The translations under genes and the position numbers were made by a program. A stretch of DNA of 64,000 nucleotides from Streptomyces echinatus. Lineage in GTDB: Bacteria > Actinomycetota > Actinomycetes > Streptomycetales > Streptomycetaceae. How positions within the stretch are numbered: the stretch's first letter is position 1; each line of letters opens with the position of its first letter. Positions 8,072 through 18,349 of this stretch are shown here, one piece after another. The notes beneath the pieces are model-generated. The model did not search any database. It was not told the origin of the DNA and saw only the letters and a program-made list of their open reading frames with translations. The stretch is taken from the NCBI RefSeq assembly GCF_014203595.1, contig NZ_JACHJK010000007.1, forward strand, positions 310,001 through 374,000. The letters run 5' to 3'.

Positions 8072-9549
8072 ACAAGCCCCTGCGCCGTATCGCGATCTTC
8101 TGCGGTCTCCTCGTGCTGACCCTGCTCCTGCGGGACAACTGGCTCCAGTACCTCAAGTCCGACAGTCTCAAGGAAGACCCCAAGAACCGCCGCGTCACGA
8201 TCGCCCGCTACGCGACGCCGCGCGGCGACATCATCGTCGACGGCAACCCGATCACCGGGTCCGTGGAGTCGAGCAAGACCGGCCTGAACGACCTGAAGTA
8301 CAAGCGGACCTACAAGAACGGCGCCATGTGGGCGCCGGTCACCGGCTACGCCTCGCAGGCCTTCGGCGCCACCCAGCTGGAGTCCATCGACGACGGCATC
8401 CTCACCGGCAACGACGACCGGCTGTTCTTCCGCAAGACCCTGGACATGATCACCGGCAAGGAGCAGCAGGGCGGGAACGTCGTCACCACGCTCAACGGCG
8501 CCGCCCAGAAGGCCGCCTTCGAGGGCCTGAAGAAGCAGGGCGGCAAGGGTGCCGTGGTCGCCCTGGAACCCTCCACGGGCAAGATCCTGGCGCTGGCCTC
8601 CTACCCGTCGTACGACCCCTCGTCCTTCGCGGGCAACAGCGACGACGACGCGGCGGCCTGGAAGAAGCTCCAGAAGAAGTACGACCCCAACGACCCGATG
8701 CTGAACCGGGCGCTGCGCGAGACCTACCCGCCGGGCTCCACCTTCAAGGTGGTCACGGCCGCGGCGGCGCTGGAGAACGGCAAGTACACCTCGGCCGACC
8801 AGAAGACCGACTCGCCGCTGCCGTGGGTCATGCCGGGCACCACGACCCAGCTGAAGAACGAGGGCAACATCCCGTGCAAGGACGCGCCCATGCGGGTCGC
8901 GCTCCAGTACTCCTGCAACACCGTCTTCGGCAAGATCGGCTCCGACCTCGGCAACGACAAGATGCTCGAGGAGGCGAAGAAGTTCGGCTTCGACACCGAG
9001 CAGTTCACGCCGGTCCGCGCCACCGCGTCGGTGTTCTCCGACGACATGAACCAGTCGCAGACCGCGCTGTCCTCCATCGGCCAGTACAACACCGCCGCCA
9101 CCCCGCTGCAGATGGCCATGGTCGCCTCGGCGGTCGCCAACGACGGCAAGCTGATGAAGCCGTACATGGTGGACGAACTGGAGTCCAACCTGGACCCGAT
9201 CGCCAAGACCGAGCCGGAGGAGCTGAGCCGGCCGCTGTCCGCGGAGAACGCGCAGATCCTGCAGGACATGATGGAGACGGTGGTCGAGAAGGGCACCGGC
9301 ACGAACGCCAAGATCGACGGCGTGAAGGTCGGCGGCAAGACCGGTACCGCCCAGCACGGTGTGGAGAACAGCGAGAACCCGTACGCGTGGTTCATCTCCT
9401 ACGTCAAGCAGAGCGACGGCAGCTCGCCGGTCGCCGTGGCCGTGGTGGTCGAGGACGAGAGTGCCAACCGCGACGACATCTCCGGCGGCGGCCTGGCGGC
9501 GCCGATCGCGAAGAACGTCATGGAGGCGGTCATCAACTCCAGGAAGTGA
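8068..9549 (+). CDS. pbpA: Class B penicillin-binding protein (transpeptidase)
   Basis: The product has 493 residues with one N-terminal membrane helix (about 6-26) and a short dimerisation-like region. The transpeptidase domain has all three active-site motifs in order: PPGSTFK with the nucleophilic serine near residue 222, SCN near 281 and KTGTA near 422. It cross-links peptidoglycan outside the membrane using strands made by the adjacent RodA. Its ATG overlaps the rodA stop codon. In mycobacteria the PbpA encoded beside PknB is a kinase substrate needed for septation, so a similar link is likely. Confidence 0.94.
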   Translation: MNKPLRRIAIFCGLLVLTLLLRDNWLQYLKSDSLKEDPKNRRVTIARYATPRGDIIVDGNPITGSVESSKTGLNDLKYKRTYKNGAMWAPVTGYASQAFGATQLESIDDGILTGNDDRLFFRKTLDMITGKEQQGGNVVTTLNGAAQKAAFEGLKKQGGKGAVVALEPSTGKILALASYPSYDPSSFAGNSDDDAAAWKKLQKKYDPNDPMLNRALRETYPPGSTFKVVTAAAALENGKYTSADQKTDSPLPWVMPGTTTQLKNEGNIPCKDAPMRVALQYSCNTVFGKIGSDLGNDKMLEEAKKFGFDTEQFTPVRATASVFSDDMNQSQTALSSIGQYNTAATPLQMAMVASAVANDGKLMKPYMVDELESNLDPIAKTEPEELSRPLSAENAQILQDMMETVVEKGTGTNAKIDGVKVGGKTGTAQHGVENSENPYAWFISYVKQSDGSSPVAVAVVVEDESANRDDISGGGLAAPIAKNVMEAVINSRK

Positions 9550-9744
9550 CCGCCGACGGCCACCGAGAGTGACACCTCTCACATCCCCTTCACATCGTTG
9601 CACGTTGCGATACCGGTCCTGTATCGGGTTACGGGCTTGGCCAGGTCACACAGAACGAGCCGGGTACGGTAGGCCCGGACGGCAGCCTCCGGCCGCGCAC
9701 GCAGATGCGTGGCCGGGACCGACGGAGAGGGCTGGTAGGTAGCT
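9550..9744. other. Gap before pknB with a small inverted repeat
   Basis: This is the only gap longer than about 100 bp in the operon, so the kinase may have its own promoter. CGATAC (9608-9613) and GTATCG (9621-9626) form an inverted repeat with a 7-base centre. TTGCAC upstream could be a -35, but no clean -10 follows at the usual distance. Confidence 0.35.
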
Positions 9745-11754
<2,010 letters not shown>

Positions 11755-11772
11755 CGCCTCCGGCACACAGTC

Positions 11773-11810
11773 GTGGGCCCCGTCCGGGAGATCTCCCGGA
11801 CGGGGCCCAC
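11773..11810. terminator. Bidirectional terminator between pknB and sortase
   Basis: This is a perfect 38-base palindrome (19-bp arms beginning GTGGGCCCCGTCCGGGAGA). It lies between the convergent pknB and the first sortase gene and can serve both. It has no long T run, as is usual in Streptomyces. Confidence 0.85.
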
Positions 11811-11850
11811 GTCGTTCCGCCGTCCCGCCACGGGCTCGGGCGGCACGAAC

Positions 11851-12603
11851 TCAGTCGAGCAGCTCCTTGGGGGGAGTGCGCTCGCTGTCCACCTTCTGCA
11901 CGCGGACCAGCTCGCCCCACACCACGTACCGGTAGCGGGAGGTGTAGACGGGCGTGCAGGTCGTCAGGGTGATGTAGCGGCCGGGCTTCTCCTTGCCGGA
12001 CTCCTCCGGGACCGACGACAGCACCTTGACGTTGTACTTCGAGGTCTCCGGGAGGATCGAGTAGACCTTGTAGACGTACCAGTCGTCCCGCGTCTCGAAG
12101 ACGATCGGGTCGCCCTCCTCCAGCTGGTCGATGTTGTGGAACTTGGCGCCGTGCCCGTCCCGGTGGGCGGCGACGGCGAAGTTGCCCTTCTTTCCCGTCA
12201 TGGGCAGCGTGGCCTTGACCGGGTCGGTGTAGTAGCCGGCCACACCGTCGTTCAGGACGTCCGTGCCCGTGCCCTTCTCGACCAGCACCTCGCCGTTGTC
12301 CATCGCCGGCACGTGGAGGAACCCGATGCCGTCCTTGGTGTCGAGCGCGCCGGGACCGGAGTCCTGACCCTGCGCCCAGTGCTCGCGCACCTTGCCGGCC
12401 TGCCGGTCGGCCTTGCGGTCCGCTATCACGTTCGTCCACCACAGCGAGTAGACGACGAACAGGCCGAGCAACACGCCCGCCGTGATGAGGAGTTCTCCGA
12501 AGACGCTGACCGTCAGCGCGATCCGGCCGGGGCGGCGGCGCGGCTCCGGATCCGGTTCGGACGCGTCCGTGGTCTCGTCGGTCTCGTCGGCGGTCGCTGC
12601 CAC
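11851..12603 (-). CDS. srtE2: Class E sortase
   Basis: The 250-residue product starts at GTG 12603 behind AGAGGAA. The first 28 residues are acidic and Pro-rich; a membrane helix lies at about 33-55 (SVFGELLITAGVLLGLFVVY). The sortase domain carries the catalytic His in AAHRDGHG, Cys in TLTTCTP and Arg in SRYRYVVWG. Class E sortases of Streptomyces cleave LAXTG-type signals and fix chaplins and other proteins to the wall; two act together in S. coelicolor and lie beside the PASTA kinase there. I assign srtE2 by position next to pknB. No substrate gene is seen in the window. Confidence 0.9.
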   Translation of the reverse strand: MAATADETDETTDASEPDPEPRRRPGRIALTVSVFGELLITAGVLLGLFVVYSLWWTNVIADRKADRQAGKVREHWAQGQDSGPGALDTKDGIGFLHVPAMDNGEVLVEKGTGTDVLNDGVAGYYTDPVKATLPMTGKKGNFAVAAHRDGHGAKFHNIDQLEEGDPIVFETRDDWYVYKVYSILPETSKYNVKVLSSVPEESGKEKPGRYITLTTCTPVYTSRYRYVVWGELVRVQKVDSERTPPKELLD

Positions 12604-12630
12604 AGTTCCTCTGCCCTTACTCGATGAGCC

Positions 12631-13764
12631 CTACTCGATGAGCGCGTCCGGCTTGCCCTGGCTGCGCGGGCGTTCCTGGACCATTTTGCCCCAGACGATC
12701 AGCCGGTACTTGCTGGTGAACTCCGGCGTACAGGTGGTGAGCGTGATGTAGCGGCCGGGCTCGGTGAAGCCGGAGCCCGGGGGAACCGGGTTCAGCACAC
12801 CCGTGTTCGACGGCGGGGTCACCGGAAGCATCGAGGTCACCTTGTACACGAAATAGGTGTCCTGCGTCTCGACGACGACCTCGTCACCGGCCTTGAGCCG
12901 GTTGATGTACCGGAACGGCTCACCGTGCGTGTTGCGGTGCGCCGCGAGGCCGAAGTTGCCGGTCCTGTCCTGCGGCATCGCCGTCTTCAGCGGAGCCTCG
13001 CCGTAGTGCCCGACCATGCCCTTGTCGAGCACCTTCTTGTTGCTGACGCCCTCCGCGATGGGCGCCACCACGTCCAGCTTCGGGATGTGCAGGATGGCGA
13101 AGCCCTGCCCCGGCTCGAAGACGCCCGGACTGCGCTTGCCGCTGGCCCAGTCGTCCTGGAGCTGGTGCGTCTCGCTGCCCGCCTGCGCGTGGGCGCGGAC
13201 GTTGGTCCACCACAGCTGGTAGGTGACGAACAGCAGCATCAGCACGCCCGTGGTGATGAACACCTCGCCGATGGCGCGGCTCGCGACGGTCGCCGGGCTC
13301 GGCTTGCGCAGCCGGGCCTGCCGCCGGGCCTCCACCCTGGTCAGGGGCCGCTCGGAAGCCCGCTGCGCCGGGGCGGCCGCCGTCTCCCGGGGACCGCCGC
13401 CGTGCCGGCCCCCGCCACGCCGCTTGGCGGCCTTTCTCCGGGCCGCACGGCCGCCCGGGGTGACTTGGGTGCCAGAAGGGGCCGAGGAGGCCCCAGCGGC
13501 CCGTCCGGCCCCGCTCCGCCGGTGGAATTCCTCCGCCCCCGGGACGCGCAGCGCCATCGTCTCGTCGTCGACGGCGGGCAGCGGCGCCGTGAAGTCCTCG
13601 GCCGCCGTGCGGGACGGCACGGTCGGGCCGTCCGCGGCCACCCGGGGCATCGGGGCCGTCGGCGGGTCCGGCCGGCGTCCCGTGTACGACCGCGCACCGC
13701 CGGAGGACTTGTACGGTCTCTCCCCGCCGTACAGGTCCTCGCGCTCGGGGCGCAGGGCGGTCAC
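12631..13764 (-). CDS. srtE1: Class E sortase with long N-terminal extension
   Basis: The product has 377 residues from GTG 13764, which overlaps the TGA of trpG by four bases (GTGA), so the genes are probably translationally coupled. The first 170 residues are a disordered, Arg/Pro/Ala-rich cytosolic extension. A membrane helix lies at about residues 190-212 (GEVFITTGVLMLLFVTYQLW). The sortase core has AAHRNTHG (His), TLTTCTP (Cys) and SKYRLIVWG (Arg). By position it matches SrtE1, which anchors LAXTG surface proteins needed for aerial growth. The next sortase gene starts 27 bases after its stop. Confidence 0.9.
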   Translation of the reverse strand: MTALRPEREDLYGGERPYKSSGGARSYTGRRPDPPTAPMPRVAADGPTVPSRTAAEDFTAPLPAVDDETMALRVPGAEEFHRRSGAGRAAGASSAPSGTQVTPGGRAARRKAAKRRGGGRHGGGPRETAAAPAQRASERPLTRVEARRQARLRKPSPATVASRAIGEVFITTGVLMLLFVTYQLWWTNVRAHAQAGSETHQLQDDWASGKRSPGVFEPGQGFAILHIPKLDVVAPIAEGVSNKKVLDKGMVGHYGEAPLKTAMPQDRTGNFGLAAHRNTHGEPFRYINRLKAGDEVVVETQDTYFVYKVTSMLPVTPPSNTGVLNPVPPGSGFTEPGRYITLTTCTPEFTSKYRLIVWGKMVQERPRSQGKPDALIE

Positions 13765-14399
13765 GCCGTGGCCCTGCCCACCACCGGGGCGAGCCCCGCA
13801 GACCTCGCCACGGCACCGTGGTCGCCGCACTCCACCAGCCAGTTGGCCAGCATCCGGTGTCCGTGCTCGGTCAGCACCGACTCGGGGTGGAACTGCACAC
13901 CCTCGACCGGGAGCTCCCGGTGCCGCAGGCCCATGATGATGCCGTCGTGGGTGCGGGCGGTCACCTCCAGCTCGGCCGGGACCGTCGCCGGTTCGGCGGC
14001 CAGGGAGTGGTAGCGGGTCGCCGTGAAGGGCGAGGGCAGGCCCGCGAAGACGCCCTTGCCCTCGTGCTCGACCGGCGAGGTCTTGCCGTGCAGCAGCTCG
14101 GGCGCCCGGTCGACCACACCGCCGTAGGCCACCTGCATCGACTGCATGCCGAGGCACACCCCGAAGACCGGCACCCCGGTCGCGGCGCAGTGCCGGACCA
14201 TGTCCACGCACACGCCGGCCTGCTCAGGCGTCCCCGGCCCGGGTGAGAGCAGCACGCCGTCGAAGCCGTCCTGGGCGTGTGCCGTCGACACCTCGTCGTT
14301 GCGCAGCACCTCGCACTCGGCGCCCAACTGGTACAGGTACTGGACGAGGTTGAAGACGAAGCTGTCGTAGTTGTCGACGACGAGAATCCGCGCACTCAC
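13761..14399 (-). CDS. trpG: Glutamine amidotransferase, anthranilate/PABA synthase component II
   Basis: The product has 212 residues from GTG 14399 (VSARILVVDNYDSFVFNLVQ). It is a class I glutaminase domain with the nucleophilic Cys in FGVCLGMQ and the His-Glu pair in FHPESVLTEHG. It supplies ammonia from glutamine to a chorismate-binding subunit that makes anthranilate (tryptophan) or aminodeoxychorismate (folate). The partner is not in the window, so trpG versus pabA cannot be decided; the position beside pknB matches mycobacterial trpG. The start overlaps the stop of the small upstream gene and its end overlaps srtE1, so all three seem coupled. Confidence 0.92.
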   Translation of the reverse strand: MSARILVVDNYDSFVFNLVQYLYQLGAECEVLRNDEVSTAHAQDGFDGVLLSPGPGTPEQAGVCVDMVRHCAATGVPVFGVCLGMQSMQVAYGGVVDRAPELLHGKTSPVEHEGKGVFAGLPSPFTATRYHSLAAEPATVPAELEVTARTHDGIIMGLRHRELPVEGVQFHPESVLTEHGHRMLANWLVECGDHGAVARSAGLAPVVGRATA

Positions 14400-14557
14400 T
14401 GGTTGTCCACCGTCACATCGTTGAAGGGCAGCAGCGGTTCGGCCCACGGGAAGACGTACTGGAAGAGGACGTAGATCACGGCCAGGACCAGTACCAGCGA
14501 GATGACCGCCTTCACCCACGCGTTCCCCGGCAGATGCCGCCAGATCCAGCCGTACAT
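14396..14557 (-). CDS. Small membrane protein, 53 residues
   Basis: This short gene runs from ATG 14557 to TGA 14396. It encodes MYGWIWRHLPGNAWVKAVIS followed by a hydrophobic run (LVLVLAVIYVLFQYVFPW) and a short acidic tail, giving one membrane helix with an aromatic-rich start. Its TGA shares four bases with the GTG of trpG, so trpG translation probably depends on it. AAGGGA lies upstream of the ATG. I know of no function. Coupling to trpG and sortases suggests it is a real, conserved member of this operon. Confidence 0.8.
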   Translation of the reverse strand: MYGWIWRHLPGNAWVKAVISLVLVLAVIYVLFQYVFPWAEPLLPFNDVTVDNQ

Positions 14558-14619
14558 GCCGTCCCTTGCCGTCCCTTCCGTATCCCTACGGCACCAGACC
14601 CACGCCGTACGTCACCAGA

Positions 14620-15309
14620 CTAACGGCGCAGAGCCTTCGGTTCGCCTGCCTCCACAGGCTGTGTGGAATCCAGGTGCGCCCAGACGATCAGCCGGTGACT
14701 GTGCCCCCATTCCGGATCACACGTGGTCAGCGTCAGATACCGGCCCGGACGCGTATACCCGGACTTACGTGGGACAGGGTCGATCACCTCGACGTCGGTG
14801 GGCACGGTTTTGTAGGGCCCTTTGTCGATCCGATACGTGAACCAGGTCGTGCCGTCCGTGAGCACCACCGGGTCGCCCGGCCGCAGCTCCGGGAAGTCCT
14901 TGAGCGGGTCGCCGTACGTCCGCCGGTGCCCGGCGACCGCGAAATTCCCGGTCCCGCCGAGCTTCGCGGTCCCCCGATAGTGGGCGAGTCCCTTGGCCAG
15001 GACATCACGACCGGTGCCCTCCAGCACCGGCTTGTTCCACGTGAAACCGAACCGCGGGATGTACATGATCGCGAAGGCCTCGCCGCGGCGGTACGGCTCC
15101 GGCCGCGTCGCGGAGACCGTCCGCTCGCCCGGTCCGTCCGTCGGCCGCACGCTCCCCCGGGACCACTGCCGGTGCAGCTGGTCGATCTGGTCGCTCATCG
15201 CGGCGTCCGCGCGCACCCCCGTCCAGAACAGCACGTAGACGACGAAGAGCACGATCAGGGTGCCGAGGGTGATGCACAGTTCGCTGACGGTCCTGATGAT
15301 CACACGCAC
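14620..15309 (-). CDS. Third class E sortase
   Basis: The product has 229 residues from GTG 15309, with GGAG seven bases upstream. A membrane helix lies at about residues 8-30 (ELCITLGTLIVLFVVYVLFW). The sortase core has AGHRRTYG (His), TLTTCDPEW (Cys) and HSHRLIVWAH (Arg). Compared with the two sortases downstream it lacks a cytosolic extension, and the Cys motif is TTCDP rather than TTCTP, so its substrate preference may differ. The gene starts 20 bases after the stop of the frameshifted DUF881 gene. It overlaps a near-perfect parS sequence at 15034-15047. Confidence 0.9.
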   Translation of the reverse strand: MRVIIRTVSELCITLGTLIVLFVVYVLFWTGVRADAAMSDQIDQLHRQWSRGSVRPTDGPGERTVSATRPEPYRRGEAFAIMYIPRFGFTWNKPVLEGTGRDVLAKGLAHYRGTAKLGGTGNFAVAGHRRTYGDPLKDFPELRPGDPVVLTDGTTWFTYRIDKGPYKTVPTDVEVIDPVPRKSGYTRPGRYLTLTTCDPEWGHSHRLIVWAHLDSTQPVEAGEPKALRR

Positions 15310-15329
15310 CGGCGGCTCCTGCCAGAGAC

Positions 15330-16119
15330 CTACCTGTCCACGGGCTTCGCGTAGTGCAGATCCACTGTGCCGGAGTAGCCGGGAAGAGTCACCGTCCCGT
15401 CGTCGGCGACTTTCCAGCCGAGGCCGTACACGTTGACGTAGACCATGTACGTCTGGATCGCCTTGCTGTCGGCGAGCGACTGCTTGAGCCGGTCCGGGTC
15501 CCCGATCGCCGTGATCTTGTACGGCGGCGAGTAGACCCGGCCCTGGAGGATCAGGGTGTTGCCGACACAGCGCACCGCGCTGGTGGATATCAGCCGCTGG
15601 TCCATGACCTTGATCCCCTTGGCGCCGCCCTGCCACAGCGCGTTCACCACGGCCTGCAGATCCTGCTGGTGGATGACCAGGTAGTCGGGCTGCGGCTCGG
15701 GGTAGCCGGGGAGCTTGGCGGTGGCGTCCGGCGGGGCGTCGTTCAGGGTGACGGTGATGGCCTTGCCGGTCAGCTTCCGGGTGCCCGCCCGCTCCTCGAG
15801 GCCGCCTAGCTTCTCGTCCTCGGCCTTGGTGCTGCCGTCGTCGCTCTCGGCGAGTGACTCGACGCTGTCGCGCAGGGTCGCGTTGGACTCGTCCAGCCCC
15901 TTTGTTCTTGCGGCTGCGCTGCTGGATCAGGTCGGACAGCTTCAGCAGGGAGCCGTCCTGGCGGATGTCGGTGCCCTTGGCCGTGTTGAAGCTGGTGAAG
16001 AAGATCAGCCCGGCGAGGGCGAAAACGGCGGCCGTGAGCACCCGCACCGGCCGGAAACGCAGCCTGCGGGCGGGGCTGCCCGTTGATCCCGTCCCGGGGG
16101 AGTCGGCAGAATTGCTCAA
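15330..16119 (-). pseudogene. DUF881 membrane protein gene with a +1 frameshift
   Basis: Translation starts at TTG 16119 behind AAGGAGATAAGGG ([14 protein letters not shown]), with a membrane helix at about 29-46 and an extracytoplasmic start ([20 protein letters not shown]). The frame breaks after QQRSRKNKG. The DUF881 body continues in another frame ([18 protein letters not shown] ... DLHYAKPVDR) to TAG 15330. One extra base in the run CCCCTTT at 15897-15903 explains the shift; without it a 262-residue protein is restored. The rest of the gene has no stop and clean codon use, so the break is very recent or a sequencing error. DUF881 proteins sit beside crgA and trpG in many actinomycetes and are thought to act near the wall; no reaction is known. 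Confidence 0.8.
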
Positions 16120-16270
16120 CGTACCCTTATCTCCTTCGGCGCCACGGAAGCACTACGCTAACGGACGCCCGGGGGAGTACACAGAGTCGTCATGTTGGCC
16201 GCTTGTACGCTGCCCGAGCCCGACCCAGTTCCCTGCGCGGCCACGCAGCGCATCGACAGGAGAGACCCTC

Positions 16271-16525
16271 GTGCCGAAGTCACGTATCCGCAAGAAGGCC
16301 GACTACACGCCGCCGCCGGCGAAGCAGGCTCAGGCCATCAAGCTCACCAACAGCGCGTGGGTCGCCCCGGTCATGCTGGCCATGTTCCTGATCGGCCTGG
16401 CCTGGATCGTCGTCTTCTACGTGACCGACGGTTCGCTGCCGATCGACAGCCTGGACAACTGGAACATCGTGGTCGGCTTCGGCTTCATCGCCGCCGGGTT
16501 CGGTGTCTCCACGCAGTGGAAGTAG
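16271..16525 (+). CDS. crgA: Cell division protein CrgA
   Basis: The 84-residue product starts at GTG 16271 ([20 protein letters not shown]) behind AGGAGAG. It has a basic N-terminus and two membrane helices (about 33-52 and 65-80, ending GFGVSTQWK), the full CrgA family layout. CrgA coordinates growth and septation in Streptomyces by affecting FtsZ rings and, in mycobacteria, by binding FtsZ, FtsQ, FtsI and PBPs at the septum. It is divergent from the DUF881 gene, sharing the 151-bp gap 16120-16270. I see no confident promoter in that gap. Confidence 0.96.
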   Translation: MPKSRIRKKADYTPPPAKQAQAIKLTNSAWVAPVMLAMFLIGLAWIVVFYVTDGSLPIDSLDNWNIVVGFGFIAAGFGVSTQWK

Positions 16526-16564
16526 CCAGGGCCGAAACAGCTCTCCCCAGGGCTATCCACTGAG

Positions 16565-16766
16565 TTATCCACAGCCGTTTTCCACAGTGGGGAAAAAGAA
16601 CGACGATCTGTGGATAACCCGTCGGGTGTTGACGCCGGTGTGACTGGTCCAGCGTCCCTCAGACATCCGTTCGCCCCCTGTCCGACCTGCGGAAACACAT
16701 CCGAGCGACAGGGGGCACAGCTGTGCCCGAACGGTGTGCACAAGATCCGCCACCCGCTGTGGACAA
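16565..16766. promoter_or_regulatory. Cluster of DnaA boxes away from oriC
   Basis: The gap between crgA and the rhomboid gene contains TTATCCACA (16565-16573), TTTTCCACA (16578-16586), TGTGGATAA (16609-16617) and TGTGGACAA (16758-16766). Two are perfect E. coli-type boxes and one is the Streptomyces consensus TTGTCCACA read on the minus strand. The first three are 4-22 bases apart. The cluster could titrate DnaA or regulate the rhomboid gene. Confidence 0.65.
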
Positions 16767-16807
16767 CGGTTCGGTATCGACCTGTTCCCCAGCCCCTCAG
16801 GAGCCCC

Positions 16808-17698
16808 TCAGGTGAGCTGGGCCGTCCTGACCAGCACAAGGGCCAGGGCCAGTGCCAGAACGACGGCACAGGTGCCGTACTGCACCAGCGACCTCCGCTC
16901 GCGCGGCGCGTGGACCATCGCGTAGCCGGTGACGACACCGGCGACGAGCCCGCCGATGTGCGCCTCCCAGGAGATGTTCAGGGACGAGTTGAAGGTGAAG
17001 ATCAGGTTGATCACCAGCAGCGCGAGGACCGGCCGCATGTCGTAGTTCAGCCGGCGCATCAGTACGGCGGTGGCGCCGAAGAGCCCGAAGATCGCGCCCG
17101 AGGCGCCGAGCGAGGGTTGGTTCGGTGCGGCGATCAGATAGGTGAGCGCGCTGCCGGCCAGGCCCGAGACGAAGTAGAGGGCCAGATAGCGGGCGCGGCC
17201 GAGGGCGGCTTCCAGGGGTCCGCCGACCCACCACAGTCCGAGCATGTTGAACACGATGTGCGCATAGCCACCGTGCAGGAACATCGACGTCAGCAGCCGG
17301 TAGTACTGCCCCTCGGCGACTCCCTGCACCCCGTCGAGGAAGGGGGCGTAGGCCTGGCCGATGAGTTCGAACCGGTTGGTGAAGCGGTCACCGACGGACA
17401 GCTGGACCAGGAAGACCGCGAGGTTGATCCCGATCAGGATCTTGGTCAGCAGCCGGGGGTCCGCCGTGACCGTGCCGCCGGCGACCGTTCGCGGGCGGGA
17501 GGCGCCCGGTGCGTGCCCCGTGCCGGAACCGCCGCGGACGCACTCCGGGCACTGGAAGCCGACCGAGGCGCTGACCATGCACTCCGGGCAGATGGGCCGT
17601 TCACAGCGGGTGCAGCGCACGCCGGTCTCGCGGTCCGGGTGCCGGTAGCACACGGGCACGCTGTGGGCGTCCTGCGTGCTCCCTGCGGCCTGCTCCAT
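16808..17698 (-). CDS. Rhomboid family intramembrane serine protease with zinc-binding head
   Basis: This 296-residue protein begins with a B-box-like zinc motif of paired cysteines and a histidine (VCYRHPDRETGVRC, RPICPECM, FQCPEC, about residues 16-57). The rhomboid domain follows with about six or seven membrane helices from residue 83. The catalytic serine is in SLGASGAIFGLFG and the histidine in EAHIGGLVAG, so the enzyme looks active. Rhomboids cut single-pass proteins within the membrane. The substrate is not known here; the same gene lies beside crgA and ppiA in mycobacteria. DnaA boxes lie just past its 3' end. Confidence 0.92.
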   Translation of the reverse strand: MEQAAGSTQDAHSVPVCYRHPDRETGVRCTRCERPICPECMVSASVGFQCPECVRGGSGTGHAPGASRPRTVAGGTVTADPRLLTKILIGINLAVFLVQLSVGDRFTNRFELIGQAYAPFLDGVQGVAEGQYYRLLTSMFLHGGYAHIVFNMLGLWWVGGPLEAALGRARYLALYFVSGLAGSALTYLIAAPNQPSLGASGAIFGLFGATAVLMRRLNYDMRPVLALLVINLIFTFNSSLNISWEAHIGGLVAGVVTGYAMVHAPRERRSLVQYGTCAVVLALALALVLVRTAQLT

Positions 17699-17818
17699 CA
17701 GATCCCCTTGCTTTTCGTGTCCCTGCTGACGCCACTATCCTGCCCCGCTCATCCTTACGGTCGAGCGGGACGTTTGGTTCCCCTCGGGAATCTCCGGTGA
17801 GCGGTGTGGCGGAGGGGC

Positions 17819-18349
17819 TCAGTCCGCGCGCGTCTCGATGACCACCGTCTCGATGACGACGTCGGTCAGGGGCCGGTCGTTGCGTCCGGTCGGCACGCTC
17901 GCGATGGCGTCGACGACCTTCCGGCCGGCCGGGCCGGTGACTTCGCCGAAGATGGTGCGCTTGCCGTTCAGCCAGGTGCTCGGGGTGACCGTGATGAAGA
18001 ACTGCGAGCCGTTGGTCCCCGGGCCCGCGTTGGCCATCGCCATCAGATACGGGGTGTCGAAGGCCAGGTCCGGACGGCACTCGTCCTCGAACCCGTAGCC
18101 GGGGCCGCCGAGGCCGTTGCCCAGGGGATCGCCGCCCTGGATCATGAAGCCGCCGATGACGGAGTGGAAGACCGTGCCGTCGTACAGCCGGTCTCTGCTC
18201 TTCACGCCGGTGCCGGGATGCGTCCACTCGCGTTCGCCGCGGGCCAGCTCGACGAAGTTCCTGACCGTGACGGGAGCGCGCAGCGGGAAGAGCCGGACCT
18301 CGATGTCGCCGAGGGAGGTCTTCAGGGTCGCGTACAGCTGCTCGGCCAC
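17819..18349 (-). CDS. ppiA: Cyclophilin-type peptidyl-prolyl isomerase
   Basis: The product has 176 residues from GTG 18349 (VAEQLYATLKTSLGDIEVRL), with GGAAGG six bases upstream. It is a single cyclophilin domain with no signal peptide, so it is probably cytosolic. Active-site sequences are FHSVIGGFMIQGGDP, GTNGSQFFIT and the Trp-containing STWLNGKRTIFGEV, the Trp matching the cyclosporin-contact residue. It catalyses cis-trans isomerisation of prolyl bonds during folding. The gene is divergent from the DUF5324 gene across 271 bp. Confidence 0.95.
   Translation of the reverse strand: MAEQLYATLKTSLGDIEVRLFPLRAPVTVRNFVELARGEREWTHPGTGVKSRDRLYDGTVFHSVIGGFMIQGGDPLGNGLGGPGYGFEDECRPDLAFDTPYLMAMANAGPGTNGSQFFITVTPSTWLNGKRTIFGEVTGPAGRKVVDAIASVPTGRNDRPLTDVVIETVVIETRAD

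Noticed and set aside
14620-16119. A 499-residue fusion of DUF881 start and a sortase
   Set aside because: The single open frame is produced by the frameshift; its middle 220 residues are an Arg-rich out-of-frame reading of the DUF881 gene. The sortase has its own GTG and ribosome-binding site.
16565-16766. A second replication origin
   Set aside because: It has only four boxes, no trio or GC spacer arrangement and no AT-rich opening region; dnaN-dnaA flanks the real oriC.
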